From contig NZ_CP041253.1 in assembly GCF_006575665.1 (NCBI RefSeq), forward strand, positions 2,331,001 to 2,395,000: a DNA stretch of 64,000 nt, in the 5' to 3' direction. A program made the position numbers and the translations under genes. The stretch comes from Echinicola soli (lineage in GTDB: Bacteria > Bacteroidota > Bacteroidia > Cytophagales > Cyclobacteriaceae). The notes below the pieces were generated by a model, which did no database searches, was not told the origin of the DNA, and worked only from the letters and a program-made list of their open reading frames with translations. Numbering within the stretch: position 1 is the stretch's first letter; the number at the start of each line of letters is the position of its first letter. Below, piece by piece: positions 37,638 through 47,337 of this stretch.

Positions 37638-38204
37638 ATGTCATTTACCTCTAAGCGTATCGTTAATTATTTCTTTAAAGGGTTGCTTTTTGTGACTCCC
37701 TTGGTACTGACGGTATATATAATTTATTATATCGTTCAGTTTTTAGATAATTTGCTGCCGGTACCTGTTCCGGGCCTGGGGATCTTGATTGTTTTAGGCC
37801 TAATTACCTTTGTTGGTTATTTGGCCAATATATTCATAACCAAACCCATTTTTGAGTTGATCGAAAGGTGGTTATTTAGAATTCCTTTGGTCAATATTCT
37901 CTATACCAGTATCAAGGATTTGATGTCTGCTTTTGTGGGGGACAAAAAGAAATTTAACACCCCTGTAATTGTAAAGCTCTCTGAGCATGTTAGTCGTTTG
38001 GGATTTATTACCCAAGAGGATTTGTCTGTGATTGATGAGGAGGACTTGGTGGCCATTTACCTTCCTCATTCTTATAACTTTAGTGGCAATTGCTTTTTAG
38101 TGCCCAAGACTAATGTTCGGGTATTGAAAGGGATAAATAGTGCTGATGTAATGAAGTTTATTGTTTCGGGTGGCGTTTCTGAATTAAGCAGAGCTAAAAA
38201 GTAG
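37638..38204 (+). CDS. DUF502 membrane protein
   Basis: 188 residues from the ATG at 37638, which gives the clean start MSFTSKRIVNYFFKGLLFVT; the frame extends up to 37605 without good reason. Two membrane helices lie at about 12-35 and 48-70, followed by the DUF502 core IPLVNILYTSIKDLMSAFVG and GFITQEDL. The family is of unknown function, with plant COV relatives thought to work in membrane trafficking. It lies where nqrF would be expected. Confidence 0.88.
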   Translation: MSFTSKRIVNYFFKGLLFVTPLVLTVYIIYYIVQFLDNLLPVPVPGLGILIVLGLITFVGYLANIFITKPIFELIERWLFRIPLVNILYTSIKDLMSAFVGDKKKFNTPVIVKLSEHVSRLGFITQEDLSVIDEEDLVAIYLPHSYNFSGNCFLVPKTNVRVLKGINSADVMKFIVSGGVSELSRAKK

Positions 38205-38501
38205 CAATCAGAAAGATGGGCGCAATGTAGTTGTATTAGAAGAAACACAAGTGATGCGGATTAGGCATATTGTCTCAGATCCTTTCATTTTGGATTAGGC
38301 TATATTCTTGGGGGATGGTTTGGGCTAATAATATAGGAACATAGGGTACATACAGTAGGGGTGAATTCCCCTTGTCAACTTATTAAAAACTTCCCGACAG
38401 TAGGCAGAATCCCAATGCATAATGCGGGTTGAATTGTATTTGTCCCAACTTTTCCGCTTGATCCGTTAATAATCAAGCCCCCTTTCTACAATATTGATTA
38501 A
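38205..38501. other. Non-coding region after DUF502
   Basis: 297 bases with no convincing frame. It contains CTTTTCCGCTTGATCC at 38449-38464, which recurs exactly at 46813-46828 in the repeat-rich gap upstream of the propeller lipoprotein. Confidence 0.5.
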
Positions 38502-38529
38502 AAAAAGGCTCCCGTTAAGGAGCCTTTTT
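38502..38529. terminator. Bidirectional terminator
   Basis: AAAAAGGCTCC/GGAGCCTTTTT with a 6-base loop; A and T flanks let it act on both strands. It ends trxA (20 bases after its stop) and probably also the DUF502 transcript from the other side. Confidence 0.85.
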
Positions 38530-38548
38530 GTTGGAGTTATATGCTTTT

Positions 38549-38869
38549 TTAGATTTGAGCTTCTAGTTTTTGAGCAAGCACTGCTTTAGGTACGGCACCT
38601 ACTTGTTTGTCCACCACTTCGCCGTTTTTGAAGAAGAGAAGTGTAGGAATACTCCTGATGCCAAACTTAGAGGCTACAGCAGGGTTTGCATCTACATCGA
38701 CTTTACCTATCACCGCTTTTCCGTCATATTCGCCAGCAATTTCTTCTACTACTGGCCCGATCATTTTACAAGGCCCACACCACTCAGCCCAGAAATCTAC
38801 TAGGATAGGTTGGTCTGATTTGATGATTTCCTCAAAGTTTGCGTCGGTAATTTCAATTGCTTTTGCCAT
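38549..38869 (-). CDS. trxA: Thioredoxin
   Basis: 106 residues from the ATG at 38869; an earlier in-frame ATG at 38893 would add eight residues. The active site is FWAEWCGPCKMIGP, the cis-Pro is in IRSIPTLLFF, and KVDVDANPAVASKFG is conserved. A general cytosolic disulfide reductant. Confidence 0.97.
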   Translation of the reverse strand: MAKAIEITDANFEEIIKSDQPILVDFWAEWCGPCKMIGPVVEEIAGEYDGKAVIGKVDVDANPAVASKFGIRSIPTLLFFKNGEVVDKQVGAVPKAVLAQKLEAQI

Positions 38870-38986
38870 TTTATTATTTGTTTTAAGTTTCAATTTTCCT
38901 CAAATATAATATTCTAAAGTATTTTAGGTTTTATTTAGTTCCTTAATGAGGGAAATATTTTGTCAAGTGCCTTAGTATTTGCAGCA

Positions 38987-41900
38987 TTAAATGATTTTGT
39001 ATTGTACTTCCGGGATGTCTTCCAATTCTTTAATCATGTCTTGAGAAGGGTCTATCAGAAACTTGGTGGACCTTAGGTCCACTGCAATTCGCTCCTTGAC
39101 ATCGGTGACATTGATAAAGAGTTTGGCTTCTCCTTTGTACTTGGAAGTAATGGCTTCCAATCTTTCCATTAAGTCCAGGGTAAGGTCGTCGAGGCTAATG
39201 TTTAGGCGCAAGCCTTTGACCATTCTGCCTCGAACCTCATTTAGTAGCATGATGTTGCCTATTTTAAATTCCAGTTCGTCCGGGTTCCAGCGTTTGCCTT
39301 GAACACTTCCAGTGAAGTATAAGAACCATCCAGTCATGAAATACTCTTTGTATTTGATGTAATCTTCACCAAATAGAAAGAAGGTATGGCCCCCGTTATA
39401 ATCCTCTAGGGTCAATGTACCGAAGGGATTGCCGTTTTTGGTGGTACGATGGGCAAAGGATGTTACTACTCCAGCTGCTTTGATTTCACCTTTGGCTTTC
39501 AGGACATCGGTATTGGAGAATTCCGATAAGGGCGTATTGGTAAAAGAATCAAACTCTACCTTAAACTGATCCAAGGGGTGCCCAGAGATGTAAAGTCCGA
39601 CTACTTCCTTCTCGATGTTTAGTTGCTGCAATTGGCTGAAAGGCTCTATAGGGGTAATGCTTGGCATGGGGACCTCCATTCCTGAACCTCCTCCGAAAAG
39701 GGATACTTGCGAGCTTTCAGCTTCCTGGGCCTTCTTTTGGGCATATTTTACTGCTTTTTCGATGAGCGTGGCATCATTTTCGGAAGCTTCCAGGTATTGC
39801 CGTCTGTGATGATCAGGGAAACAGTCAAAACCTCCGGCCATGGCCAGTGATTCCAGCGTTTTTTTATTGACCGACCGTAGGTTTATGCGCTGGGTAAAAT
39901 CAAATATGTTTTTATAGGGGCCATTTTCTGCCCGTTCTTCGATTACTGAGTGAACAGCCGCACCACCCGCACCTTTAATGGCCGCTAAACCAAATCGAAT
40001 TTGTCCTTCTTGGTTTACCGTAAAGCCATCTTTGGACTCATTGACATCAGGCCCCAGTACTTCTATCCCCATGCGTTTACATTCTTCCATGAAAAAGGTG
40101 ACCTGGGTGATGTCATTCATGTTGTTGCTCAGCACGGAAGCCATGTATTCGGCAGGGTAATGTGCTTTGAGATAGGCTGTTTGATACGCTATCCATGCAT
40201 AACAGGTGGAGTGGGACTTGTTAAAGGCATAAGAGGCAAAGGCTTCCCAGTCCTTCCATATCTTTTCTAGCTTGGTTTTGTCGTGGCCCTTTTCAGCGGC
40301 TTGGTTGACAAATTTAGGCTTCATTTTGTCCAGGACGTCACGGAGCTTTTTACCCATGGCCTTACGCAGGACATCTGCCTCGCCTTTGGTAAAACCTGCC
40401 AGTTTTTGGGAAAGTAACATCACCTGTTCCTGATACACTGTAATCCCATAAGTCTCCTGAAGATATTCCTCCATATCGTCCAGATCGTAAGCAATGGGTT
40501 CCAGCCCGTGCTTTCTTTTAATAAAGCTGGGGATGTATTCCAAAGGTCCCGGACGATAGAGCGCATTCATGGCAATCAAGTCGGCAAATACCGTGGGTTT
40601 CAGCTCACGCATGTATTTCTGCATGCCAGGGGATTCATATTGAAATATCCCTACCGTTTCACCACGCTGAAAGAGCTCATAAGTTTCTGTATCATCAATG
40701 GGGAAGTTTTCCGGATCCAGCTCCACATCATGACGCTCCTTGACGATGCGAATGGCGTCTTTGATCAGCGTGAGGGTTTTCAGGCCAAGAAAGTCCATTT
40801 TCAGCAGGCCTGCATTTTCCACCACGGAGTTGTCAAATTGTGTGCAGTACATGTCCGAGTCTTTGGCAAGTGCTACAGGGACAAAATTGGTAATGTCATC
40901 CGGAGTGATGATGACCCCACAGGCGTGGATGCCTGTGTTTCGTACGGATCCTTCCAGTATCTTTGCCTGGTTGATGGTCTTGGACAGGTCGTCGTTGCCC
41001 TTGGAGATGTTGATCAGCTCGTAGGCCTTATCGATGTTCTCTGAGTTGTTTTTGAGCTTGTCGGCGAGTTTGGCCCGGTCATTGGCCAGGCTAAAGAGGG
41101 CTTTCAGCTTGATGTCTGGGACCAATTTGGCCAGGCGATCTGCGTCTGACAATGGCAGGTCAAGTGCCCTCGCTGTATCGCGAATGGCCGATTTGGCCGC
41201 CATGGTACCGTAAGTGATGATCTGTGCCACCTGATTGGCACCATATTTTTCGATTACATAATCGATTACTTTTTGACGACCGTGGTCATCAAAGTCAATA
41301 TCAATATCGGGAAGTGAAACCCTGTCCGGGTTTAGGAATCTCTCAAAAAGGAGGTCATATGCGACTGGATCCACATTGGTAATGCCGATGCAGTAGGCGA
41401 CTGCAGAGCCGGCGGCAGACCCCCTGCCAGGCCCTACGGATACACCCATTTCCCGGGCGGCCGTGGTAAAATCCTGCACGATCAGGAAATACCCCGGATA
41501 CCCGGTGTTCGCAATAATAGAGAGCTCAAAATCCAGCCGTTCCCTGATTTCTTCAGTGATCTCAGGATAGCGTTTCTTGGCTCCTTCGTAGGTAAGGTGG
41601 CGCAAATAGGCGTTTTCGCCACGCTTGCCGCCGTCTTCATCATCTTGTGGGTCTTGAAACCGTTCTGGAATATTGAACTTGGGCAGCAAAACTTCCCTTG
41701 CCAGTTTGTAGGCCTCTACTTTTTCGATGATTTCATTAGTACATTCGATGGCTTCAGGGAGATCAGCAAAGAGCTTTTTCATCTCCTCGGGCGTTTTGAT
41801 ATAGAACTCTTCGTTGGGGAAGCCGTAGCGGAATTCCCGGCCTTTTTTGCCAATGTACTTTTTCGGCTTGTCGACTTTCTCACCGTCTTTGACACAGAGG

Positions 41901-43273
41901 AGAATGTCGTGCGCCTTGGCGTCATTCTTGGTGTTATAGTAGGTGTTGTTGGCGGCAAAATACTTGACGTTGTACTTTTGGGCGAATCGAAGCAGGACTT
42001 CGTTTACTTTTTCCTCTTCCGGGATTCCGTGACGGTTCAATTCCACGTAAAAATCCTCTCCAAACTGCTCCTTCCACCATAAAAAGGCTTCTTCAGCTTG
42101 GGTCTCACCGACATTCAGGATAAGGAAAGGAATCTCCCCCCAAAGTCCGCCAGTGGTGGCAATGATATCTCCTTTGTACTGAACCAGGAGTTCCTTATCG
42201 ATCCTGGGGACATAATAAAAACCTTGGGTGTAGGCAAATGAGGCCAATTTGGCTAAGTTGTGATAGCCCGTCTTGTTTTTGGCAAGCAACACCGCCTGGA
42301 AGCCATCGTCCTTTTGGGACTTGTTTTGATGTTCCCGACAAATGTTAAACTCACAACCCACCACTGGCTTGATGTCATTTGACATAGCTTCTTTCACAAA
42401 ATGGAAAGCAGCCATCATATTGCCATGGTCAGTCATGGCAATGGCCGGCATGTTGAATTCCTTGGCCCTGGCCACCATAGCAGGGATTTCTGAGGTAGCC
42501 TGCAGGATGGAGTATTGCGTATGGACATGGAGGTGACTGAATGGGATGTCTACCAAGTCACTGATATCCGCTTTTCGCGCTTGCTTGATGATATCTTGGG
42601 CAGCTTCCTTTTGTTGGTCCTTGGCAGCGGCAAAGTTGGCAGCGTCGAGTTTTGGCGGTTCATAAATGACCTCTTCTACTGCAATGCCTTCTTCTGGAGC
42701 CTGTACTTTGGCGGTGATCAGTCCAAAGAAACACTTCGCTGTGGCGTCTACGTCATAAGCAGCATCGTGGGCGTCCTCGAATCCCGCACCAAAGAGTTTT
42801 TGATGGAGTTCTGTTAGCGTTGGCCATTTGTATTTGCCTCCTTTCCCTCCAGGAATGGCGCAGAAATTAGTGGATATGTCCTTGGTGTCCAATTCCTGCT
42901 TTTCAAGCAACTGCATTGGCAGGTCCACTCTCAAAAATTCCGCACCACAGACATTGATGTCAAAACCAATATTGTGGCCGACCAGGTAGTTGGCTTTTTC
43001 TACATCTTTGTGGAAAATCTCCAATACCTCCTTCAGGTCATGGCCTTCTTTTAATGCACGGTCTGTGGAGATTCCATGGACTTTTTCGGCATTGTAAGGA
43101 ATGGTGAAGCCTTCGGGTTTGACAATGTAGTTTTGATGGGAAATCAGTTTGCCCCGCTCATCGTGGAGTTGCCAAGCCAGCTGGACCAGCCGTGGCCAGT
43201 TGTCCAAATCGGTGATGGGGGCATTGTAATTTCTCGGTAAACCAGTGGTTTCGGTATCAAAAATAATGTACAT
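38987..43273 (-). CDS. dnaE: DNA polymerase III alpha with fused N-terminal exonuclease
   Basis: 1428 residues, about 250 more than a typical DnaE. Residues 1-190 form a DnaQ-like 3'-5' exonuclease: Exo I DTETTG (6-11), Exo II GHNIGFD (99-105) and Exo III HDAAYD (169-174). A linker of about 55 residues leads to the PHP domain (FSHLHVHTQYSILQ, from 246), then the C-family polymerase core with PDIDIDFDDHGR and YAFNKSHSTCYAWIAYQTAY, helix-hairpin-helix, and an OB fold near the end. It probably replicates and proofreads in one chain. Single-gene unit with a reading frame free of breaks. Confidence 0.95.
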   Translation of the reverse strand: MYIIFDTETTGLPRNYNAPITDLDNWPRLVQLAWQLHDERGKLISHQNYIVKPEGFTIPYNAEKVHGISTDRALKEGHDLKEVLEIFHKDVEKANYLVGHNIGFDINVCGAEFLRVDLPMQLLEKQELDTKDISTNFCAIPGGKGGKYKWPTLTELHQKLFGAGFEDAHDAAYDVDATAKCFFGLITAKVQAPEEGIAVEEVIYEPPKLDAANFAAAKDQQKEAAQDIIKQARKADISDLVDIPFSHLHVHTQYSILQATSEIPAMVARAKEFNMPAIAMTDHGNMMAAFHFVKEAMSNDIKPVVGCEFNICREHQNKSQKDDGFQAVLLAKNKTGYHNLAKLASFAYTQGFYYVPRIDKELLVQYKGDIIATTGGLWGEIPFLILNVGETQAEEAFLWWKEQFGEDFYVELNRHGIPEEEKVNEVLLRFAQKYNVKYFAANNTYYNTKNDAKAHDILLCVKDGEKVDKPKKYIGKKGREFRYGFPNEEFYIKTPEEMKKLFADLPEAIECTNEIIEKVEAYKLAREVLLPKFNIPERFQDPQDDEDGGKRGENAYLRHLTYEGAKKRYPEITEEIRERLDFELSIIANTGYPGYFLIVQDFTTAAREMGVSVGPGRGSAAGSAVAYCIGITNVDPVAYDLLFERFLNPDRVSLPDIDIDFDDHGRQKVIDYVIEKYGANQVAQIITYGTMAAKSAIRDTARALDLPLSDADRLAKLVPDIKLKALFSLANDRAKLADKLKNNSENIDKAYELINISKGNDDLSKTINQAKILEGSVRNTGIHACGVIITPDDITNFVPVALAKDSDMYCTQFDNSVVENAGLLKMDFLGLKTLTLIKDAIRIVKERHDVELDPENFPIDDTETYELFQRGETVGIFQYESPGMQKYMRELKPTVFADLIAMNALYRPGPLEYIPSFIKRKHGLEPIAYDLDDMEEYLQETYGITVYQEQVMLLSQKLAGFTKGEADVLRKAMGKKLRDVLDKMKPKFVNQAAEKGHDKTKLEKIWKDWEAFASYAFNKSHSTCYAWIAYQTAYLKAHYPAEYMASVLSNNMNDITQVTFFMEECKRMGIEVLGPDVNESKDGFTVNQEGQIRFGLAAIKGAGGAAVHSVIEERAENGPYKNIFDFTQRINLRSVNKKTLESLAMAGGFDCFPDHHRRQYLEASENDATLIEKAVKYAQKKAQEAESSQVSLFGGGSGMEVPMPSITPIEPFSQLQQLNIEKEVVGLYISGHPLDQFKVEFDSFTNTPLSEFSNTDVLKAKGEIKAAGVVTSFAHRTTKNGNPFGTLTLEDYNGGHTFFLFGEDYIKYKEYFMTGWFLYFTGSVQGKRWNPDELEFKIGNIMLLNEVRGRMVKGLRLNISLDDLTLDLMERLEAITSKYKGEAKLFINVTDVKERIAVDLRSTKFLIDPSQDMIKELEDIPEVQYKII

Positions 43274-43921
43274 AGGAACTCCTTGGATTTTTAGGATTTG
43301 GGGAATCTAAATTAAGCTTAAACTTTTGAATCTGCCAGTGTCATGACGGTAATTGTCCCAGTATTTTCGGGAGTTGGAGGATTGGGAAATTTGAAGATTG
43401 AAGAATTGTTGGCAAGACTGATCTTAAGGCTTTAATTGCCAGGGCAAACACATTTACCAAGCATGAGCAAAATTAATGGTTTTATGAATAACAGGCCTAA
43501 TTGCCGATCCTCAAACCTGTCTCCTGATCTATCCGCCCAAATGGGACATCTCCGTGGATCATAATGGGTAAATATTCAGGATGGTATTTTTTTACAACTG
43601 TCCCATAATCCTGGTATGTGTAGAATTTTCTGATGAAAAAAATGGGAGAAGTAGATGTTGAGCATGTGATGCTGGCCAAGAAAACCATGCAAGAAATGTC
43701 AACTTATTGAAAATTTGTCTTTAACGGGTTGAAGGCAAATCATATCAACCTAAAATAGGTGTTAATTTCAGGCTTTTTGGGAGTGTTTGCCACGTAGTTT
43801 ACTTTTTTGTTTTCAAGATTTTTGTTATATTGAAGTGTAAAAATTCAGACATATATTTTGTCAGAATCACACCAAAATACAGTTTGTCTTCTCTTCTTTT
43901 TAAGGAAACCACTAAATAATT
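43274..43921. other. Non-coding region, 648 bases
   Basis: Lies between the divergent dnaE and otsAB starts, so it must hold both promoters. A 25-codon frame at about 43633-43710 (+) and a 63-codon frame at 43497-43688 (-) overlap each other; neither resembles a known family. A dyad ACCT-AAAAT-AGGT occurs at 43748-43760. Otherwise AT-rich with no RNA gene seen. Confidence 0.45.
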
Positions 43922-46090
43922 ATGGGAAAAACAATTATTGTCTCTAACAGGTTGCCTGTTAGTTTACGGCATAAGAACGGGAAATTTGAATTCAAACCTA
44001 GTGCTGGAGGGCTGGCCACTGGTCTGGGATCTATTTATAAGGAAGGAGAGAATATCTGGATTGGCTGGCCAGGCAATGACGTGGAAGATCCGGAGCAACG
44101 GGCAGAGATCATCATTGAGCTACATGAGCTGAAGATGGCGCCAGTTTTTTTGAGCAGGGAAGATATAGAACAGTTTTATGAGGGCTTTAGTAACGAGACC
44201 CTATGGCCGGCATTCCACTATTTTACCCAGAATATCAATTACGATGAGCATCACTGGGAAGCTTATGTGAGGGTAAACAAAATGTTTTGTGAAGCGATCC
44301 TAAAGAAAGCAGGCCCTGACGATACCATTTGGGTGCATGATTACCAGCTGTTGCTTTTGCCCCAAATGCTGCGCGAAAAGCTGCCCAATGCCACTATCGC
44401 CTTTTTTCAGCATATTCCTTTTCCCTCTTATGAGGTGATAAGGATGTTGCCGTGGAGACATGAGATATTATCGGGTATGTGTGGTGCTGACCTGATCGGT
44501 TTCCATACATATGATGATATGCGACACTTTCTGAGTGCAGTGGGCAGGATCATGGGCTTGTCCAATGAAAGTGGCTATATCCAAGCTGAAAACCGCCTCA
44601 TCAATGTGGACAGTTTCCCAATGGGCATCGATTATGATAAGTTTGCCAATTCGGCCAAGTCCCGAAAGACCCAAAATATCGCAAAGAAATATTTGGAATT
44701 GCTCGGAGATCAGAAACTCTTGCTCTCGATTGACAGGTTGGATTATTCCAAGGGGATTCCAAAACGGATCAAGGCTTTTGACAGGTTTCTGGAAGAGAAT
44801 CCTGAGTACCATGGTAAGGTATCCATGATCATGGTGGTGGTGCCTTCACGTGACAAGGTGAAATCCTACCAAAGGTTAAAGGAAGATATTGACACCCTGG
44901 TGGGAAGGATCAACAGTGATTATTCAACCCTTAACTGGGTGCCGATTCATTATTTCTATAGGAGTTTTCCATTTGAGGAATTGACGGCCTTCTATGCCAT
45001 GTCGGATATAGCGCTGGTAACGCCACTCAGGGATGGGATGAACCTAGTGTGCAAGGAATTTGTAGCCAGTAAAGTGAACAAGAAGGGGGTGTTGATCCTT
45101 TCTGAGATGGCCGGTGCCAGCAAGGAGCTTCAGGATGCCATTTTGGTAAATCCGAATAACAACAAAGGAGTAGCGGAGGCGATCAAGCAGGCCATTACCA
45201 TGCCCGAAAAGGAACAGCGCGCCCGAATCGTTTCCATGCAGGAAACGATCCAGCGCTATGATGTATTCCAGTGGGTGAGAGTTTTTATGGATCGCTTACA
45301 ATATGTGAAGCAGAAGCAACTGGACCTCCAATCCAAAGAAGTGGATGCTGAGGTAATCAGTGAGTTGCACGAGCATTTTAAAAAAGCGAAGAAGCCCATT
45401 TTATTCTTAGATTATGATGGTACTTTGGTTGGATTTAAGGGCAAACCAGAAGAGGCAAGCCCTGATGAGGAGTTGAAAAGCCTGGTAGGAAAGCTGACCA
45501 AAAAATCCCAAGTGGTCATTATCAGTGGCAGGGACAAGGAAACGTTGGGCAAATGGTTTAAAGGACAAAAAGTGGATATTATTGCCGAACATGGTGTTTG
45601 GTTGAAGATCAATGGCGGAAAAGATTGGGAACTGTATGCCGAAATTGACGACCATTGGAAGCCAGATATCAGGTCGGTGATGGAATATTACGTTCAACGT
45701 ACCCCGGGGGCACATATTGAAGAAAAGCATCATTCCTTGGTATGGCACTACCGAAAGGTAGAGAGCGGCTTGGGTGACCTCAGAATGCGGGAACTGTTCA
45801 GCCACTTGAAATACATGGCCAGAGGACATAACCTGCAAGTGTTGGAAGGAAACAAGGTGCTTGAAATAAAGCGTCCTGATATCAATAAGGGAAGAGCTGC
45901 TACTGCTTTCATGAAGGGAAATAGCTATGATTTTATTTTGGCAATTGGGGACGATTGGACAGATGAAGATACATTCCAAGCGATGCCTGATGGAGCATTC
46001 AGCATCCGTGTGGGCTACAGCTATACCAAGGCCAATTACAATATCAAGAGTCCGAAGGAAGTAAGGTACCTGCTGAACAAGCTGACTTAA
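43922..46090 (+). CDS. otsAB: Trehalose-6-phosphate synthase/phosphatase fusion
   Basis: 722 residues. The GT20 synthase domain spans about 1-470: IIVSNRLPVSLRHKNG, SAGGLATGLGSIYK, WVHDYQLLLLPQMLR, SIDRLDYSKGIPKRIKAF and LVTPLRDGMNLVCKEF. A HAD phosphatase domain follows from about 490: ILFLDYDGTLVGF, VVIISGRDKETLGKWF and AIGDDWTDEDTF. It makes trehalose-6-phosphate from UDP- or GDP-glucose and glucose-6-phosphate, then removes the phosphate. The fusion is known in other Bacteroidota. It likely serves osmotic and desiccation stress. Confidence 0.96.
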   Translation: MGKTIIVSNRLPVSLRHKNGKFEFKPSAGGLATGLGSIYKEGENIWIGWPGNDVEDPEQRAEIIIELHELKMAPVFLSREDIEQFYEGFSNETLWPAFHYFTQNINYDEHHWEAYVRVNKMFCEAILKKAGPDDTIWVHDYQLLLLPQMLREKLPNATIAFFQHIPFPSYEVIRMLPWRHEILSGMCGADLIGFHTYDDMRHFLSAVGRIMGLSNESGYIQAENRLINVDSFPMGIDYDKFANSAKSRKTQNIAKKYLELLGDQKLLLSIDRLDYSKGIPKRIKAFDRFLEENPEYHGKVSMIMVVVPSRDKVKSYQRLKEDIDTLVGRINSDYSTLNWVPIHYFYRSFPFEELTAFYAMSDIALVTPLRDGMNLVCKEFVASKVNKKGVLILSEMAGASKELQDAILVNPNNNKGVAEAIKQAITMPEKEQRARIVSMQETIQRYDVFQWVRVFMDRLQYVKQKQLDLQSKEVDAEVISELHEHFKKAKKPILFLDYDGTLVGFKGKPEEASPDEELKSLVGKLTKKSQVVIISGRDKETLGKWFKGQKVDIIAEHGVWLKINGGKDWELYAEIDDHWKPDIRSVMEYYVQRTPGAHIEEKHHSLVWHYRKVESGLGDLRMRELFSHLKYMARGHNLQVLEGNKVLEIKRPDINKGRAATAFMKGNSYDFILAIGDDWTDEDTFQAMPDGAFSIRVGYSYTKANYNIKSPKEVRYLLNKLT

Positions 46091-47337
46091 AGGGCTTAAA
46101 ATGGAAGATGTTAGCTATAAGAAGTCTGGTATTTCCAAATGGCAGCCGATAGGTACAGCGTGTCATTAAAATATGCTTACTGTATTAAGCAATATATTGT
46201 TATTGTTGCTTATTATAGTAAGCATATTCTTCTCCATTCTTAATTCCATCTACTGCACCTATCTGATCAGAAAGGGATCAAGCAATATTTCTGGGGGCGG
46301 GAGAAGATTTATATTCATTTGGTATGTCGCCACGAAGTCGCCAAGACACGAAGTGTTTTGTAGGCGGATTCCAAATTTCATGGAAAACAAACAGCTTTGG
46401 GTCTTAGACTCTTTGTGGCAAAAAAACAAAAAAGAAATCCTATTAAAATAAAGGGATTCATGCCCTCAACTTTTTCGCTTGCCTCCTTTTTAGCACATTT
46501 TGAGGACCAAGCAATATTTCTGGAAGATGAGAGATTTCCAGGTGGTTTTGGTAAGCATATTTCTCTTTAATGTAGCAATAGGAATGTGTAGATTATAAAA
46601 TCAGTATAAATCCGACATTGCGAATGCAGAGCAATGGAGTGAAGCAATCTCGTTTTCTTAATACGGGATTGCCACGTTCCCGATAGCTCGGGACAGGCTA
46701 TACTTCCTCGCAAGGATGGTATTTTAAATCGCGTTTATTATAAAAAATCAGCGTAAATCTTATTAATCTGCATCATCTGCGTGCAATCGAAACCAACCCT
46801 AATCCCCACCAGCTTTTCCGCTTGATCCTCAGAAAGGCCTGTCTGGCCGTCCATAGCCGTTAGGCTAACGTATGCAAGGTATAGAACTGTTTATCCTTAT
46901 TTGTGTCTGTGCTATTTATGTGGGGCATATGGGGATTTCCCCTTAGGGATCCGCCTCAGCGGAAAAATCCCGAACGGCAAAAAAATAACAAAGATCAGAA
47001 GGTGAAGATTACGCTGGAATTTAGCAAACAACAAAAAAATAGCTGCCACAGTAAATCATAGAGAACGTATTCTCAGGTTAACATATTTTTTCGTTATACG
47101 TTTATTTGTTTTGTACTGGCGTCCGAGAAAACAATCGTCAAATTGAAAAAATGAACTGTTTACACCCCTAAATCCCTAAAGGGGGACTTTCTAAAGCTCC
47201 CCTCTAGGGGATGGGGGCATTTTAGGAATTGGAATAAAAAAACCTCCATTTTCTATTTAAAGACAGTTTTTGATCATATTTGAAATTTAGGCGAACGCCA
47301 ATATTTGTTTTATAACTAAATTTTTAAATTCAATTTT
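46091..47337. repeat. Repeat-rich non-coding region
   Basis: 1.25 kb between otsAB and the propeller lipoprotein without a credible gene. CAAGCAATATTTCTGG occurs twice (46279-46294, 46508-46523), and CTTTTCCGCTTGATCC at 46813-46828 repeats 38449-38464. Other pieces look like dispersed Bacteroidota intergenic repeats: the CGCCACGAAGTCGCCAAGAC segment at 46328, a foldable element at 46614-46719, and CCCCTAAATCCCTAAAGGGG-type sequence near 47164-47218. It may be a landing site for such elements; their genome-wide copy number cannot be seen here. Confidence 0.55.
46614..46719. repeat. Foldable REP-like element
   Basis: The ends are imperfectly inverted (CATTGCGAATG versus TTCCTCGCAAGGATGG), GCAATCTCG and CGGGATTGC are inverted inside, and TCCCGA-TAGC-TCGGGA (46678-46693) forms a perfect small hairpin. 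The style matches palindromic intergenic repeats familiar from Bacteroidota genomes. No open frame and no transposase. Confidence 0.5.

Noticed and set aside
43497..43688. 63-codon minus-strand frame between dnaE and otsAB
   Set aside because: No recognisable domain, no promoter or partner, and it overlaps a short frame on the other strand; too weak to call.
46173..46451. 92-codon frame with a hydrophobic N-terminus
   Set aside because: It runs through repeat sequence (the CACGAAGTCGCC element), so the C-terminal half is not protein-like; kept as repeat region.
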